Of a stretch of 64,000 nt of DNA, positions 42,601 through 44,921 are shown piece after piece (the first letter of the stretch is position 1; each line of letters begins with the position of its first letter). The notes under the pieces were generated by a model, which saw only the letters and a program-made list of their open reading frames with translations, was not told where the DNA came from and made no database searches. Both the position numbers and the translations under genes were made by a program. This DNA is from Trichostrongylus colubriformis. Its lineage: Eukaryota > Nematoda > Chromadorea > Rhabditida > Trichostrongylidae. The stretch lies in the NCBI GenBank assembly GCA_963978905.1, contig OZ022256.1, positions 2,959,501 through 3,023,500 of the forward strand, given 5' to 3'.

Positions 42601-42771
42601 GTAATGAGCGGCTGGCTATAAGAGGTTGGTTGTAGCGTATGAAATACTTGTAATTCAGGAAACATGGGCACGTTGCCAAGATTCCGAACCGAAGAAGACG
42701 ATGCCGATGATGCCTACTACACGTACACATCATCGAGACGATACAGACAAACAACATTCAGCAAAGATTAA
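211..42771 (+). CDS. fmi-1: fmi-1: Flamingo/CELSR seven-pass cadherin (54 exons)
   Basis: Whole gene from first ATG to stop; its exons are listed separately. Spliced length is 7,707 nt (2,568 aa); phase is kept across all 53 junctions. Approximate order: signal peptide 5-21; basic propeptide; cadherin repeats 155-1105; membrane-adjacent module 1105-1175; EGFs 1176-1313; LamG1 1325-1500; EGF 1502-1545; LamG2 1565-1715; EGFs 1715-1785; laminin EGFs 1795-1884; HormR 1890-1955; GAIN/GPS 1960-2200; 7TM 2205-2437; tail 2438-2568. This exact order is known only from Flamingo/CELSR, and nematodes usually have one such gene. Family role: plasma-membrane homophilic adhesion receptor in axon guidance and planar polarity. 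ATG 211 is the first in-frame ATG after the stop at 88; ATG 223 gives an equally good signal peptide. Odd points: a non-canonical GPS, and long introns full of repeats. Exact ends of exons 1, 38, 48 and 53 need transcript evidence. Confidence 0.93.
756..900 (+). CDS. fmi-1: fmi-1 exon 2: cadherin repeat 1, first part
   Basis: Residues 157-205, acceptor TTGCAG, donor ACG|GTAATC. The translation opens with [18 protein letters not shown], a typical first strand of a cadherin repeat (xxExxPxGTxV). Confidence 0.9.
962..1162 (+). CDS. fmi-1: fmi-1 exon 3: end of EC1, start of EC2
   Basis: Residues 206-272. Contains [13 protein letters not shown] (calcium-binding LDRE motif), the linker DVQDNSPIF ending EC1, and the EC2 opening [12 protein letters not shown]. 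It joins in phase to exon 4 across a 4.85 kb intron to give [12 protein letters not shown]. Confidence 0.95.
1592..1720. repeat. family C palindromic MITE, copy 1
   Basis: Imperfect palindrome made of ACTTTGCGATTTTACGATT on the left and its complement (TCGCAAAATCGCAAAAACTG) on the right, ending ACGACGGCC. Related copies lie at 20031-20190, 39119-39287 and 58480-58635. Confidence 0.7.
2285..2554. repeat. family P element, poly-G to poly-C, with AAAT repeat inside
   Basis: Begins with an 11-G run followed by ACAATTTGCAGCATGTAAC and ends with GAACAAATTGCC before a 23-C run (2532-2554), so its ends are inverted copies. The middle carries a family Q AAAT block (2362-2450). Confidence 0.6.
2362..2450. 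repeat. family Q AAAT-tailed dispersed repeat, copy 1
   Basis: AATA/AAAT microsatellite followed by GATAAGACAATTAAATAAAT and the shared ending GATGGTTGCTAGACTCCT. Copies at 48221-48330 and 57388-57512 share the same ending. Confidence 0.65.
5446..5530 (+). repeat. tRNA-like SINE head (possible)
   Basis: TGGCGCAGTGGCTAGAGGC resembles a pol III A box, and GATCGGATCCC 40 nt later resembles a B box. No acceptor stem closes around it, so it is not a tRNA gene. It may be a degenerate tRNA-derived SINE. Confidence 0.35.
6017..6189 (+). CDS. fmi-1: fmi-1 exon 4: cadherin repeat 2
   Basis: Residues 273-330. Contains [16 protein letters not shown] (DxDxGxNG calcium motif) and TAAPLDRE. Acceptor TTTTCAG, donor AAG|GTACCT. 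Confidence 0.96.
6269..6374 (+). CDS. fmi-1: fmi-1 exon 5: end of EC2
   Basis: Residues 330-365: [17 protein letters not shown] and the linker [10 protein letters not shown]. Acceptor TTTCAG, donor CAG|GTACGA. It is followed by a 430-nt intron (6375-6804) with a CGATCG-rich palindromic patch near 6600 and TATTTTATT-rich DNA before the acceptor. Confidence 0.96.
6805..6895 (+). CDS. fmi-1: fmi-1 exon 6: start of EC3
   Basis: Residues 366-395: [17 protein letters not shown] then [11 protein letters not shown]. Donor AACG|GTGGGT. Confidence 0.95.
6969..7168 (+). CDS. fmi-1: fmi-1 exon 7: rest of EC3
   Basis: Residues 396-462. [37 protein letters not shown] and the linker DINDH, which continues into APTF in exon 8. 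Confidence 0.95.
7231..7349 (+). CDS. fmi-1: fmi-1 exon 8: start of EC4
   Basis: Residues 463-501. [20 protein letters not shown] and [13 protein letters not shown]. Acceptor TATTTAG, donor ATCAG|GTTTGT. Confidence 0.95.
7406..7511 (+). CDS. fmi-1: fmi-1 exon 9: EC4 middle
   Basis: Residues 502-537. [19 protein letters not shown] is a canonical cadherin core. The 244-nt intron that follows shows no clear repeat. Confidence 0.95.
7756..7929 (+). CDS. fmi-1: fmi-1 exon 10: end of EC4, start of EC5
   Basis: Residues 538-595. [19 protein letters not shown], linker DVNDNAPEF, then EC5 strand [17 protein letters not shown]. Confidence 0.96.
7930..9396 (+). other. fmi-1: intron 10 (1.47 kb)
   Basis: Holds a family P element (8095-8274), an AT-rich stretch 8280-8400, a short TTGTCA-type minisatellite (8456-8510) and G-tracts at 9061 and 9251. 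An open frame at 8479-8838 lacks any recognisable domain and is not called. Confidence 0.75.
8095..8274. repeat. family P G/C-capped element
   Basis: GGGGAAGGGGGGACATTT at the left, CATGGCCCTCCCCCTC at the right, and internal TTGACGGGTTAAAG / TTGACGTGTC and ACATG motifs shared with the other family P copies. Confidence 0.5.
9397..9474 (+). CDS. fmi-1: fmi-1 exon 11: EC5 middle
   Basis: Residues 596-621 ([20 protein letters not shown]). This repeat lacks the usual LDRE motif. In phase with exons 10 and 12. Confidence 0.88.
9586..9813. repeat. family B dispersed repeat with TTGTCAC minisatellite, copy 1
   Basis: Starts GGGCAAACAGAT, includes TTCTGGCAAGAGTAGACGAT, a run of ATTGTCAC/CTTGTCAC units, then CCGTCTGCACGTTGTCAACT and GGAATTATTGC. 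It matches 13884-14105 nearly end to end. It fills most of intron 11, and the repeat's last bases run into the splice acceptor of exon 12. Confidence 0.8.
9815..9892 (+). CDS. fmi-1: fmi-1 exon 12: EC5 middle
   Basis: Residues 622-647 ([20 protein letters not shown], then ISATDQ). The acceptor AAATTCAG lies at the edge of a family B repeat. Donor CAG|GTATGG. Confidence 0.88.
9952..10086 (+). CDS. fmi-1: fmi-1 exon 13: end of EC5, start of EC6
   Basis: Residues 648-692. [14 protein letters not shown] is a divergent linker (NSPP instead of NDNAP). EC6 then begins with [18 protein letters not shown]. Confidence 0.94.
10151..10361 (+). CDS. fmi-1: fmi-1 exon 14: EC6
   Basis: Residues 693-762. 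[20 protein letters not shown] and [18 protein letters not shown]. It ends EIIVDD, completed as VNDNAPEF by exon 15 across a 5.46 kb intron. Confidence 0.96.
10694..10949 (+). repeat. family D tRNA-like SINE, copy 1
   Basis: 5' part GTGGTGTAGTGACAGGTGGC (A-box-like) and GGGGATCATATTCCCC (B-box-like). 3' part includes CCGAATCGCAATCACCTACC and the shared ending CGGCGCATCTCGTAGAAGG. Copies at 19365-19579, 19975-20325 and 57030-57250 share both ends. Confidence 0.65.
11033..11746 (+). mobile_element. family A TA-flanked DNA transposon, copy 1 (714 bp)
   Basis: Terminal inverted repeats CAGGGGGTGCCAAAGAAAAG and, at the other end, CTTTTTTTGGCGCCCCCTG, about 28 bp. It is bounded by TA on both sides, as expected for Tc1/mariner-type insertion. 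Internal frames are broken. A short stretch near 11613-11705 reads [17 protein letters not shown] and is kept in the other copies, perhaps a transposase remnant. Confidence 0.8.
11883..12082. repeat. family P G/C-capped element
   Basis: G-tract at the left. Inside are ACACGTTAGTGACACGCTAA and GACATTTAACAAGTTTGTCA. The end TCTATAAAATGCCCCC runs into a C-tract. Confidence 0.55.
13884..14105. repeat. family B dispersed repeat, copy 2
   Basis: Same order as 9586-9813: GGGGCAAACAGATAATAAAT, GGCAAGAGTCGACGATTAGC, TTGTCAC-type units, CCGTCTGCACGTTGTCAACT, GGAATTATTGCTAAATTC. Confidence 0.8.
15820..15905 (+). CDS. fmi-1: fmi-1 exon 15: EC6/EC7 junction
   Basis: Residues 763-791. [20 protein letters not shown] then IPVGTSFMQ. 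Acceptor TTTTTTCAG, donor CAG|GTGATC. Confidence 0.96.
15942..16069. repeat. family P element filling intron 15
   Basis: GGAGGGGGGGGGGTGTACAA at the left, TGTCACGTCAGTCATGTGAA inside, and AACAAGTTACCACCTCC at the right. It makes up more than half of the 230-nt intron 15. Confidence 0.55.
16136..16290 (+). CDS. fmi-1: fmi-1 exon 16: EC7
   Basis: Residues 792-842. [17 protein letters not shown] and [18 protein letters not shown]. Acceptor ATTTCAG, donor CGCG|GTGAGT. Confidence 0.96.
16565..17122. repeat. foldback element in intron 16
   Basis: Left arm 16565-16675 begins TTTTACATTTGGTATAATAA and ends GAAAGTTATATGGCT. Right arm 17009-17122 is its imperfect complement (AGCCATATAACTTTATGTAC ... 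TTACACCAAATGTAAAA). The loop of about 330 bp has a C-tract. Intron 16 (16291-17668) also has G-tracts near 17180 and 17262. Confidence 0.7.
17669..17832 (+). CDS. fmi-1: fmi-1 exon 17: end of EC7, start of EC8
   Basis: Residues 843-897. [18 protein letters not shown], linker [11 protein letters not shown]8 opening [15 protein letters not shown]. Confidence 0.96.
17892..18010 (+). CDS. fmi-1: fmi-1 exon 18: EC8
   Basis: Residues 898-937. [19 protein letters not shown], ending EVDEDQPGV. An internal GTGAGA at 17921 looks like a donor, but reading through keeps the cadherin frame. Confidence 0.93.
18077..18153 (+). CDS. fmi-1: fmi-1 exon 19: EC8
   Basis: Residues 938-962. [20 protein letters not shown] then EVQAT. 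Acceptor TTTTTAG. Confidence 0.93.
18154..18477 (+). other. fmi-1: intron 19 with TTATGGG minisatellite
   Basis: 324-nt intron. About five head-to-tail copies of the 7-mer ATAACCC (TTATGGG on the other strand) lie at 18346-18383. The remainder is unremarkable. Confidence 0.8.
18478..18621 (+). CDS. fmi-1: fmi-1 exon 20: EC8/EC9 junction
   Basis: Residues 963-1010. [20 protein letters not shown], then EC9 start [20 protein letters not shown]. Donor CCTT|GTATGT. Confidence 0.94.
18687..18826 (+). CDS. fmi-1: fmi-1 exon 21: EC9
   Basis: Residues 1011-1057. [40 protein letters not shown], then TCVS. EC9 is the divergent last cadherin repeat of the family. Confidence 0.94.
18827..19722 (+). other. 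fmi-1: intron 21 (896 nt)
   Basis: TTTA-rich first part, a GCGCGCGGTCGCGTAGCG motif at 19084-19101 that recurs in intron 50, and a SINE-like family D copy at 19365-19579. Confidence 0.75.
19365..19579 (+). repeat. family D tRNA-like SINE, copy 2
   Basis: GTGGTGCAGTGCAAGGTGGC (A-box-like), GGGAATCAAGTCCCC (B-box-like), CCAAATCGCATTCACCTGCC in the body. The 3' end GATGCATCCC is diverged. Confidence 0.6.
19723..19864 (+). CDS. fmi-1: fmi-1 exon 22: end of EC9
   Basis: Residues 1058-1104. [34 protein letters not shown]. Matches the family layout between EC9 and the membrane-adjacent module. Acceptor TTTTAG. Confidence 0.92.
19975..20325 (+). repeat. family D tRNA-like SINE, copy 3, split by MITE C
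   Basis: Begins GGAGGTGGTGTAGTGACAGG with GGGGATCAAATCCC (B-box-like). It resumes after 20190 with GCCTGCTCAGGCCAACCAAT and ends CGCGGCGCATCTCACAGAAA. Confidence 0.7.
20031..20190. repeat. family C palindromic MITE, copy 2
   Basis: Left GACGGCCGTCAGACTTTGCG, right CGCAAAGTCTGACGGCGGCC, about 160 bp, inserted just after the SINE B-box-like region. Confidence 0.75.
20491..20610 (+). CDS. fmi-1: fmi-1 exon 23: membrane-adjacent module
   Basis: Residues 1105-1144. [38 protein letters not shown]. Donor CAA|GTAAGT. Confidence 0.9.
20611..21900 (+). other. fmi-1: intron 23 (1.29 kb)
   Basis: No transposon is obvious. It includes TATATAT-rich DNA near 20990 and a short inexact tandem of AAATCGTTCCCACGATATT-like units at 21400-21475. 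No gene called. Confidence 0.65.
21901..22060 (+). CDS. fmi-1: fmi-1 exon 24: module end and first EGF start
   Basis: Residues 1145-1198. [20 protein letters not shown], then [16 protein letters not shown], the hallmark EPCxxYxxC start of the first Flamingo EGF repeat. Acceptor ATTCCAG. Confidence 0.95.
22144..22225 (+). CDS. fmi-1: fmi-1 exon 25: EGF 1 end
   Basis: Residues 1199-1225, ending [10 protein letters not shown], a CxCPxGF EGF ending. Donor CCA|GTAAGT. Confidence 0.95.
22332..22490. repeat. family P G/C-capped element
   Basis: ATGGGGGGACAAGAGGTTGT ... AACATGTATTTACATGACTG ... AAGACATGTTACACTCCAGC ... AAAGTCCACCCCC. Inverted G/C ends as in other copies. Confidence 0.5.
22817..23314. 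mobile_element. Tc1/mariner-type MITE with TA target (498 bp)
   Basis: Perfect terminal repeats CAGTAGCGGTC and GACCGCTACTG, extended imperfectly inward (AAATTATTGAG / ATATAATTTT), flanked by TA. Internal inverted segments (GCAGCCGAGTAGGGTGCAGT and CTGCATCCTACTCGGCTG) make it foldback-like. No transposase. Confidence 0.8.
24390..24518 (+). CDS. fmi-1: fmi-1 exon 26: EGF 2
   Basis: Residues 1226-1268. [19 protein letters not shown] then YRCECKPGW: all six EGF cysteines in order. Confidence 0.97.
24519..27212 (+). other. fmi-1: intron 26 (2.69 kb)
   Basis: Family P element at 24826-24989, a G-tract at 26580-26590, and three copies of a GTGGGCGG...TGTGA...GGGCGG motif (near 25888, 26937 and 27099). 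No gene called. Confidence 0.7.
24826..24989. repeat. family P G/C-capped element
   Basis: G-tract, CAACTTGTTCAACGTTGACA, ACATGTTTTCACATGAACG; right half TTGACATGTTGGTCATGTAC then two C-tracts. Confidence 0.55.
27213..27438 (+). CDS. fmi-1: fmi-1 exon 27: EGF 3 and start of LamG1
   Basis: Residues 1269-1343. Cys-rich [35 protein letters not shown], then [16 protein letters not shown] and [10 protein letters not shown] of the first laminin G domain. Confidence 0.96.
27508..27712 (+). CDS. fmi-1: fmi-1 exon 28: LamG1
   Basis: Residues 1344-1412. [19 protein letters not shown] and [16 protein letters not shown] are textbook laminin G strands. Acceptor CCTTGCAG. Confidence 0.97.
27775..27875 (+). 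CDS. fmi-1: fmi-1 exon 29: LamG1
   Basis: Residues 1413-1445. [19 protein letters not shown] and [11 protein letters not shown]. Donor CCAA|GTGAGT. Confidence 0.93.
27876..28755 (+). other. fmi-1: intron 29 with family F MITE
   Basis: 880 nt. The MITE at 28210-28442 is the only clear element. A pair of inverted motifs (GTTCAGAATTGGCAATAGT at 28466; CGCCGACTCTGAACAG at 28552) may be a smaller hairpin. Confidence 0.7.
28210..28442. repeat. family F MITE, copy 1 (233 bp)
   Basis: Ends GGGTGTGTACACTTATGACA and TGTCGTGAGTGTACACACCC form a terminal inverted repeat of about 26 bp with two mismatches. A second copy is at 37981-38238 and a decayed one at 52309-52460. Confidence 0.75.
28756..28862 (+). 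CDS. fmi-1: fmi-1 exon 30: LamG1 end
   Basis: Residues 1446-1481. [37 protein letters not shown], which continues as GCIANLTLN in exon 31: the usual LamG ending FxGCI. Confidence 0.95.
29238..29402. repeat. family G MITE, copy 1
   Basis: Ends GGCTGCGTTCATACTT and AAAGTATGGTCGCGGTC are inverted. Internal ACAGGCAGCGAGACTGAAAG matches 30706-30905. Confidence 0.65.
29808..30020. repeat. family E foldback element, left half only
   Basis: TATTTATGTTGTATTTGCTT-like core (TTTATGTTGTATTTGCTTAT), GGGCCACATGCATGC and TTGAGATATAGCTC match the left arms at 31759, 55214 and 62745. No matching right arm is present. Confidence 0.55.
30368..30583 (+). CDS. fmi-1: fmi-1 exon 31: LamG1 end and EGF 4
   Basis: Residues 1482-1553. 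[51 protein letters not shown]. Donor GCTG|GTAAGT. Confidence 0.95.
30706..30905. repeat. family G MITE, copy 2
   Basis: TAA followed by GGCCACGTTCATACT at the left; CGCATGAACGCGGCT then TAG at the right. Shares AGGCAGCGAG and CACGCCCTGCCG internally with copies 1 and 3. It occupies most of intron 31 and ends about 25 nt before exon 32. Confidence 0.7.
30931..31109 (+). CDS. fmi-1: fmi-1 exon 32: start of LamG2
   Basis: Residues 1554-1613. [39 protein letters not shown]. Acceptor ATTGCAG. Confidence 0.95.
31171..31317 (+). CDS. fmi-1: fmi-1 exon 33: LamG2
   Basis: Residues 1614-1662. [39 protein letters not shown]. Donor TGTG|GTAAGC. Confidence 0.95.
31384..31530 (+). CDS. fmi-1: fmi-1 exon 34: LamG2 end
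   Basis: Residues 1663-1711. [38 protein letters not shown]. An internal GTTTAG at 31430 is not used, because the frame and LamG fold continue through it. Confidence 0.95.
31759..32171. repeat. family E foldback element, copy in intron 34
   Basis: Left arm GGAATCGTGCACTGAAAAAA ... GTATTTGCTTAATAAGGGCC. Right arm TTATTAGACAAATACAACAT ... CATTCTTCAGTGCACGTC. GC-rich centre. About 413 bp. Confidence 0.75.
32347..32936. repeat. pair of ~123-bp direct repeats flanking 345 bp
   Basis: 32347-32468 and 32814-32936 share GACGCAGTT, CGACCCAATTCGAGTGT, TGAGCCACCTAGTGAGTGC (one variant base) and GCAACGG. The spacer has G- and C-tracts. It could be a solo-LTR-like pair or a segmental duplication; no LTR or primer-binding signature seen. 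Confidence 0.6.
32972..33080 (+). CDS. fmi-1: fmi-1 exon 35: EGF 5
   Basis: Residues 1712-1747. [29 protein letters not shown]. Donor GAG|GTTCGT. Confidence 0.95.
33141..33254 (+). CDS. fmi-1: fmi-1 exon 36: EGF 6
   Basis: Residues 1748-1785. [28 protein letters not shown]. The acceptor is CATTAAG, unusual for nematodes but required by the frame. Confidence 0.92.
33315..33463 (+). CDS. fmi-1: fmi-1 exon 37: laminin-type EGF 1
   Basis: Residues 1786-1835. [31 protein letters not shown]. Laminin-EGF spacing (CxCxxG...TGxCxC-like). Donor CCG|GTATGT. Confidence 0.95.
33530..33676 (+). CDS. fmi-1: fmi-1 exon 38: laminin-type EGF 2
   Basis: Residues 1836-1884. [35 protein letters not shown]. An in-frame acceptor 18 nt upstream (CTTCCAG, exon start 33512) would add QKISLQ; I cannot tell which is used. 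Confidence 0.9.
33688..34256 (+). mobile_element. family H Helitron-like non-autonomous element, copy 1
   Basis: 5' end TCCCTACTATATATAAAACG then CTTCGTCTGTCTG. Body has CCCACGGTGGGCGGAAC and TGAGTTTCTGAAAGTCATGA. 3' end AGTAGTGTGCGCCAGACAAT TGGTA. It matches 53204-53698 over its length and the ends of 50886-51900. No terminal inverted repeats seen. The Helitron assignment is inference from the AT-rich 5' TC end. Confidence 0.5.
34728..34864. repeat. family P G/C-capped element
   Basis: GGGAGGAGCATTTTGTAGGA at the left; TGCATTTTATAGAATGCCCC at the right; ACATTGACGTGTTAAAATTG in the middle. Confidence 0.55.
34909..35002 (+). CDS. fmi-1: fmi-1 exon 39: start of HormR
   Basis: Residues 1885-1915. 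[20 protein letters not shown] then PTT, the WPxT core of the hormone-receptor domain. Confidence 0.95.
35066..35190 (+). CDS. fmi-1: fmi-1 exon 40: HormR end
   Basis: Residues 1916-1957. [35 protein letters not shown]. Cysteine spacing is typical of HormR. Confidence 0.95.
35247..35377 (+). CDS. fmi-1: fmi-1 exon 41: GAIN subdomain A
   Basis: Residues 1958-2000. [36 protein letters not shown]. Helical GAIN-A-like sequence. Confidence 0.92.
35434..35639 (+). CDS. fmi-1: fmi-1 exon 42: GAIN subdomain A
   Basis: Residues 2001-2069. [39 protein letters not shown]. Donor ATAG|GTTCGG. Confidence 0.92.
35640..36859 (+). other. fmi-1: intron 42 (1.22 kb)
   Basis: No transposon with clear ends. 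A GTGGGCGG...TGTGAAATGGGTGGGG motif at 36677-36704 resembles copies in intron 26. The acceptor is preceded by a long T-run. Confidence 0.65.
36860..36975 (+). CDS. fmi-1: fmi-1 exon 43: GAIN subdomain B
   Basis: Residues 2070-2108. [32 protein letters not shown]. Donor CGA|GTAAGT. Confidence 0.9.
37035..37184 (+). CDS. fmi-1: fmi-1 exon 44: GAIN subdomain B, GPS first Cys
   Basis: Residues 2109-2158. [39 protein letters not shown]2154 fits the first GPS cysteine. Donor GAT|GTTCGT. The next intron (37185-37545, 361 nt) has only a short hairpin near 37288. Confidence 0.9.
37546..37671 (+). CDS. fmi-1: fmi-1 exon 45: degenerate GPS and stalk
   Basis: Residues 2159-2200. W2164, then [20 protein letters not shown]2181 is kept, but the CxCxHL(T/S) box reads C-E-F-E-T-S-G, so the second Cys, the His and the nucleophile Thr/Ser are all missing. 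Confidence 0.9.
37727..37921 (+). CDS. fmi-1: fmi-1 exon 46: TM1 and TM2
   Basis: Residues 2201-2265. TM1 [21 protein letters not shown]2 [18 protein letters not shown], joined by a basic loop ([11 protein letters not shown]). Confidence 0.95.
37981..38238. repeat. family F MITE, copy 2 (258 bp), filling intron 46
   Basis: Ends GGGTGTGTGCACTTGTGACC and CGTCATAAGTGCACACACCC are inverted. The right end is 18 nt from the exon 47 acceptor. Without it intron 46 would be about 77 nt, like many neighbours. Confidence 0.75.
38257..38375 (+). CDS. fmi-1: fmi-1 exon 47: TM3
   Basis: Residues 2266-2304. [33 protein letters not shown]2268 is placed to pair with C2331 in loop 2. Confidence 0.94.
38435..38576 (+). 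CDS. fmi-1: fmi-1 exon 48: TM4 and TM5
   Basis: Residues 2305-2352. TM4 [20 protein letters not shown]; loop [12 protein letters not shown]5 start [15 protein letters not shown]. The acceptor is a tandem CAGCAG, so the exon could also start at 38432 with one more Ser. Confidence 0.94.
38577..39303 (+). other. fmi-1: intron 48 (727 nt)
   Basis: C-tract at 38607, a possible family P element (38930-39097) and family C MITE (39119-39287) that reaches to within 16 nt of exon 49. Confidence 0.75.
39119..39287. mobile_element. family C palindromic MITE, copy 3, TTA-flanked
   Basis: The element body GGCCGCCGTTAGACTTTGCG ... CGCAAAGCCTGACAGCGGCC lies between TTA (39119-39121) and TTA (39285-39287). 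A 3-bp TWA duplication and GGCC ends suggest a PIF/Harbinger-type origin (inference). Confidence 0.75.
39304..39414 (+). CDS. fmi-1: fmi-1 exon 49: TM5 end, loop 3, TM6 start
   Basis: Residues 2353-2389. [33 protein letters not shown]. Acceptor GTTTTCAG. Confidence 0.94.
39475..39546 (+). CDS. fmi-1: fmi-1 exon 50: TM6
   Basis: Residues 2390-2413. [24 protein letters not shown]. Donor AAG|GTTGTT. Confidence 0.9.
39547..40407 (+). other. fmi-1: intron 50 (861 nt)
   Basis: Holds three direct ~155-bp units and an inverted copy (39712-40342). Apart from that, AT-rich DNA near the donor. Confidence 0.75.
39712..40342. repeat. three direct units plus one inverted copy
   Basis: GATCGATGC-type starts at 39731, 39880 and about 40037 and GTGCGGTCGCGT-type motifs mark units of about 155 bp. 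40258-40342 (CGCGACCGCGCGCGTCCGTT ... ATCGACTTTGGCTC) is the complement of 39869-39955. Confidence 0.65.
40408..40482 (+). CDS. fmi-1: fmi-1 exon 51: TM7
   Basis: Residues 2414-2438. [18 protein letters not shown] then TAYPGGK. Of several possible acceptors only CTATTCAG at 40407 keeps phase with both neighbours. Confidence 0.88.
40540..40642 (+). CDS. fmi-1: fmi-1 exon 52: cytoplasmic tail
   Basis: Residues 2439-2472. [30 protein letters not shown]. Donor GAAG|GTTAGG. Confidence 0.88.
40713..40889 (+). CDS. fmi-1: fmi-1 exon 53: cytoplasmic tail
   Basis: Residues 2473-2531. [48 protein letters not shown]. Reading through the GTGAGG donor gives GEDLRAYS and a stop at 40913-40915, a possible short isoform. 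Confidence 0.88.
40890..42658 (+). other. fmi-1: intron 53 (1.77 kb)
   Basis: Contains a G-run (41454-41468) to C-run (41627-41638) segment that may be family P, and family G MITE (41983-42155). 41170-41370 resembles nothing I can name. Confidence 0.7.
41983..42155. mobile_element. family G MITE, copy 3, TAA-flanked
   Basis: GGCCGCGTTCATACTTTGCG ... GGGTATGAACGCGGTC, inverted ends, flanked by TAA at 41980-41982 and 42156-42158. The 3-bp duplication suggests a PIF/Harbinger-type MITE. Confidence 0.75.
42659..42771 (+). CDS. fmi-1: fmi-1 exon 54: C-terminus and stop
   Basis: Residues 2532-2568. [37 protein letters not shown], stop TAA at 42769-42771. Acceptor AATTCAG. The composition (acidic cluster, Tyr cluster, Arg cluster) and correct phase with exon 53 support it as the real last exon. 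Confidence 0.85.
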
Positions 42772-43085
42772 CAGCCCCGAACTGCATTACATTGCAGTTC
42801 GGTCGTTCTTATCAAAATACTAGTCGTTCCTTCCCTGTATTGCTATTATTTTCACCTATCTGTATTATTTTTTTGTTTTCCTCTCAGGACCATGAACATT
42901 TCTTGGATTTCCTCTGCTTTCATATCTCTTTCTTTCCTACATATGTCCACGGAATTCAGGCTAACAACGATCTCATTGTTCCACTGTACAGGAGTTCCGT
43001 GTATGAGCTCATTCACAGATCTGTCTCCTTGTTTGTATGTAGTGCTCAAAATTTATACCAATAAATATTTTTCTGATGAATTTTT
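42772..43085 (+). promoter_or_regulatory. fmi-1: fmi-1 3' UTR with probable poly(A) signal
   Basis: AATAAA at 43060-43065, about 290 nt after the stop and followed by T-rich DNA, is the first good cleavage signal. The UTR itself is T-rich with no other motif I recognise. Confidence 0.6.
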
Positions 43086-44181
43086 ATACATTACTGAAGG
43101 ATTATTTACTTTTTAATCAAACAAAAACGACGCTATGTAATTTTGAGGGGGGGGGGGGGGGGGGGAGAGCAACATGTTCTTGTATGTCAAGGACATGTGC
43201 TTCGTTATGAATGACCTGTAAAGACCTGTATCCTACACACCCCTATCTCAATTGTGCTGGTTCTTGACACGATGGACATGAAGGACCATGTTGATGCCAC
43301 TGCTGCTCCCTCCCTCCCCCTGAACCGAATGCCAAAACCTTTTTTAGGCACTTTTTAAATGTTTTAAGTTTTGAGATTTTCAGAAAGTGAAGTTTGGCCA
43401 CCCGTGATACAGCGATCGAGGACGTCAATGTGACCGATTTGGCTAATTTGATTGCACTGTACGGCGTATCGTTAAATTATACTTTTTCCAACTCGCAAAT
43501 GCCGTTTTCATTTTTCATTTTGTTTCTGTGGTTACTTTTCGGTGATTGTCCGTTGACAACAACAACAACAACAACAATAGCTTAATACCCTGTCTGTTCA
43601 TCAAAAATGATCAAAAAAACTAAATAATATGGTCAAAGCCTGATAATTTAACCCGTGGCTTTACATTGGTCTTTTGGACGAGTTTTTCGGCGCATGGTAT
43701 CATTGATTATCGATCGGAGCCACACAGATCTGTGATACGTAACAGTGAGAAAGATGAAAGGCTTTCATATCTTCCGATGTCATATCTGTGACAAGTCATC
43801 CTCCAATCTTCAAAAAACCTCTGCAAAAGATATTGATCCAGATATATAGCACTGTTAAATTGTGCCCTCACGCAGCTACGATGGAAAATGTAGGACAAGG
43901 CGTCAAACGTGACAGATGAATGCATATTTTCATTTTTTGCAGTCCGGGAAACCTGTTTACCTTCGTGTTGCGTTCGTCCAGTCGACTGTAGCTCCGGGAT
44001 GATAAGGCTGTAGAACAGGTTTTACCGGAAGGGCTCTGCAGGATTCTTCGAAACAACTGGCATGATGGGCTTGGTGACGACGAGTGACGCCAAACATTTC
44101 ACACTCACGGACAAGATTGAGTAGAGGAATTCACTGTACAGGGAGTCATATTTGGCTGTAAGGGGGAGGGGGGAAGGCATA
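43086..44181. other. intergenic: family P element, CAA microsatellite
   Basis: A 19-G run begins a family P element (43147-43319). A CAA repeat lies at 43556-43577. Nothing else is called. Confidence 0.6.
43147..43319. repeat. family P G/C-capped element
   Basis: 19 G's, then AACATGTTCTTGTATGTCAA, GACATGTGC; right half TTGACACGATGGACATGAAG, ACCATGTTGATG and CCTCCCTCCCCC. Confidence 0.55.
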
Positions 44182-44921
44182 GAGGGGTGCCAAAAAACAA
44201 GAGTAATTTTGCCTACGACTCACATCTGCCAATTATACAAAACATAGGGAAAGGAAAGAAATGAAAGTATTGGGGCAAAATATTCCCGAAATGTTCCTCT
44301 AAAAGCAGGAACAATCTGTGGATCCCTACGTTCACCTTAATAAAAATATGGAGATTTCATTCGGTCGGGCTTCAGAGTACCTACAGTCTCAAGGTGCGCT
44401 TAAAACAGTAAAGCCAGGCTCCGTGGTAAGTCTTTTGTGGGAAGCTTCCTGAGGATAGGCCCTTCGGATCATGGAAGTCACAGAGCTCTTGCTGCTTGGA
44501 CAAGGCTGCTATGATCCGAAGTATCATTTTTCATGCCTCCAACCTGCTTCCGGAGGGGTTCAGTGATAACGGCACGTTTTGGTTCTTGGAAACGAAGGGC
44601 GCTGGGGATCCGGAAAAAACGGAATGTTAAAGAACACCACTCATTATGAATCCCCTCAGGTACCCAGAGTGAACGGACCTCAGCAAGGTTGTGAACGAGG
44701 GCGACGAAATTTCGGTTTTTGCCCAGTTAAGGTGACACATCTTGTTCTCTTTTTCCTCGCTCTCGTTCCTGCTCGTGCAGAAGGCTGCCACGGAGTGTAT
44801 TGATAGAGTGAGGTCTGCTCTTGAATCTGGGGATGAAATCACCTCAACAGAATTTTCTGTAGTTTTACTAAAATGGTGTTGAAGGTGGAGGAGACAAAAT
44901 TACTTTTTTTGGCACCCCCTG
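44182..44921 (+). mobile_element. family A TA-flanked DNA transposon, copy 2 (740 bp)
   Basis: Left end GAGGGGTGCCAAAAAACAAG (one C lost or changed), right end TACTTTTTTTGGCACCCCCT G, flanked by TA. Same orientation as copy 1. Contains the conserved stretch ECIDRVRSALESGDEIT. Confidence 0.8.
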
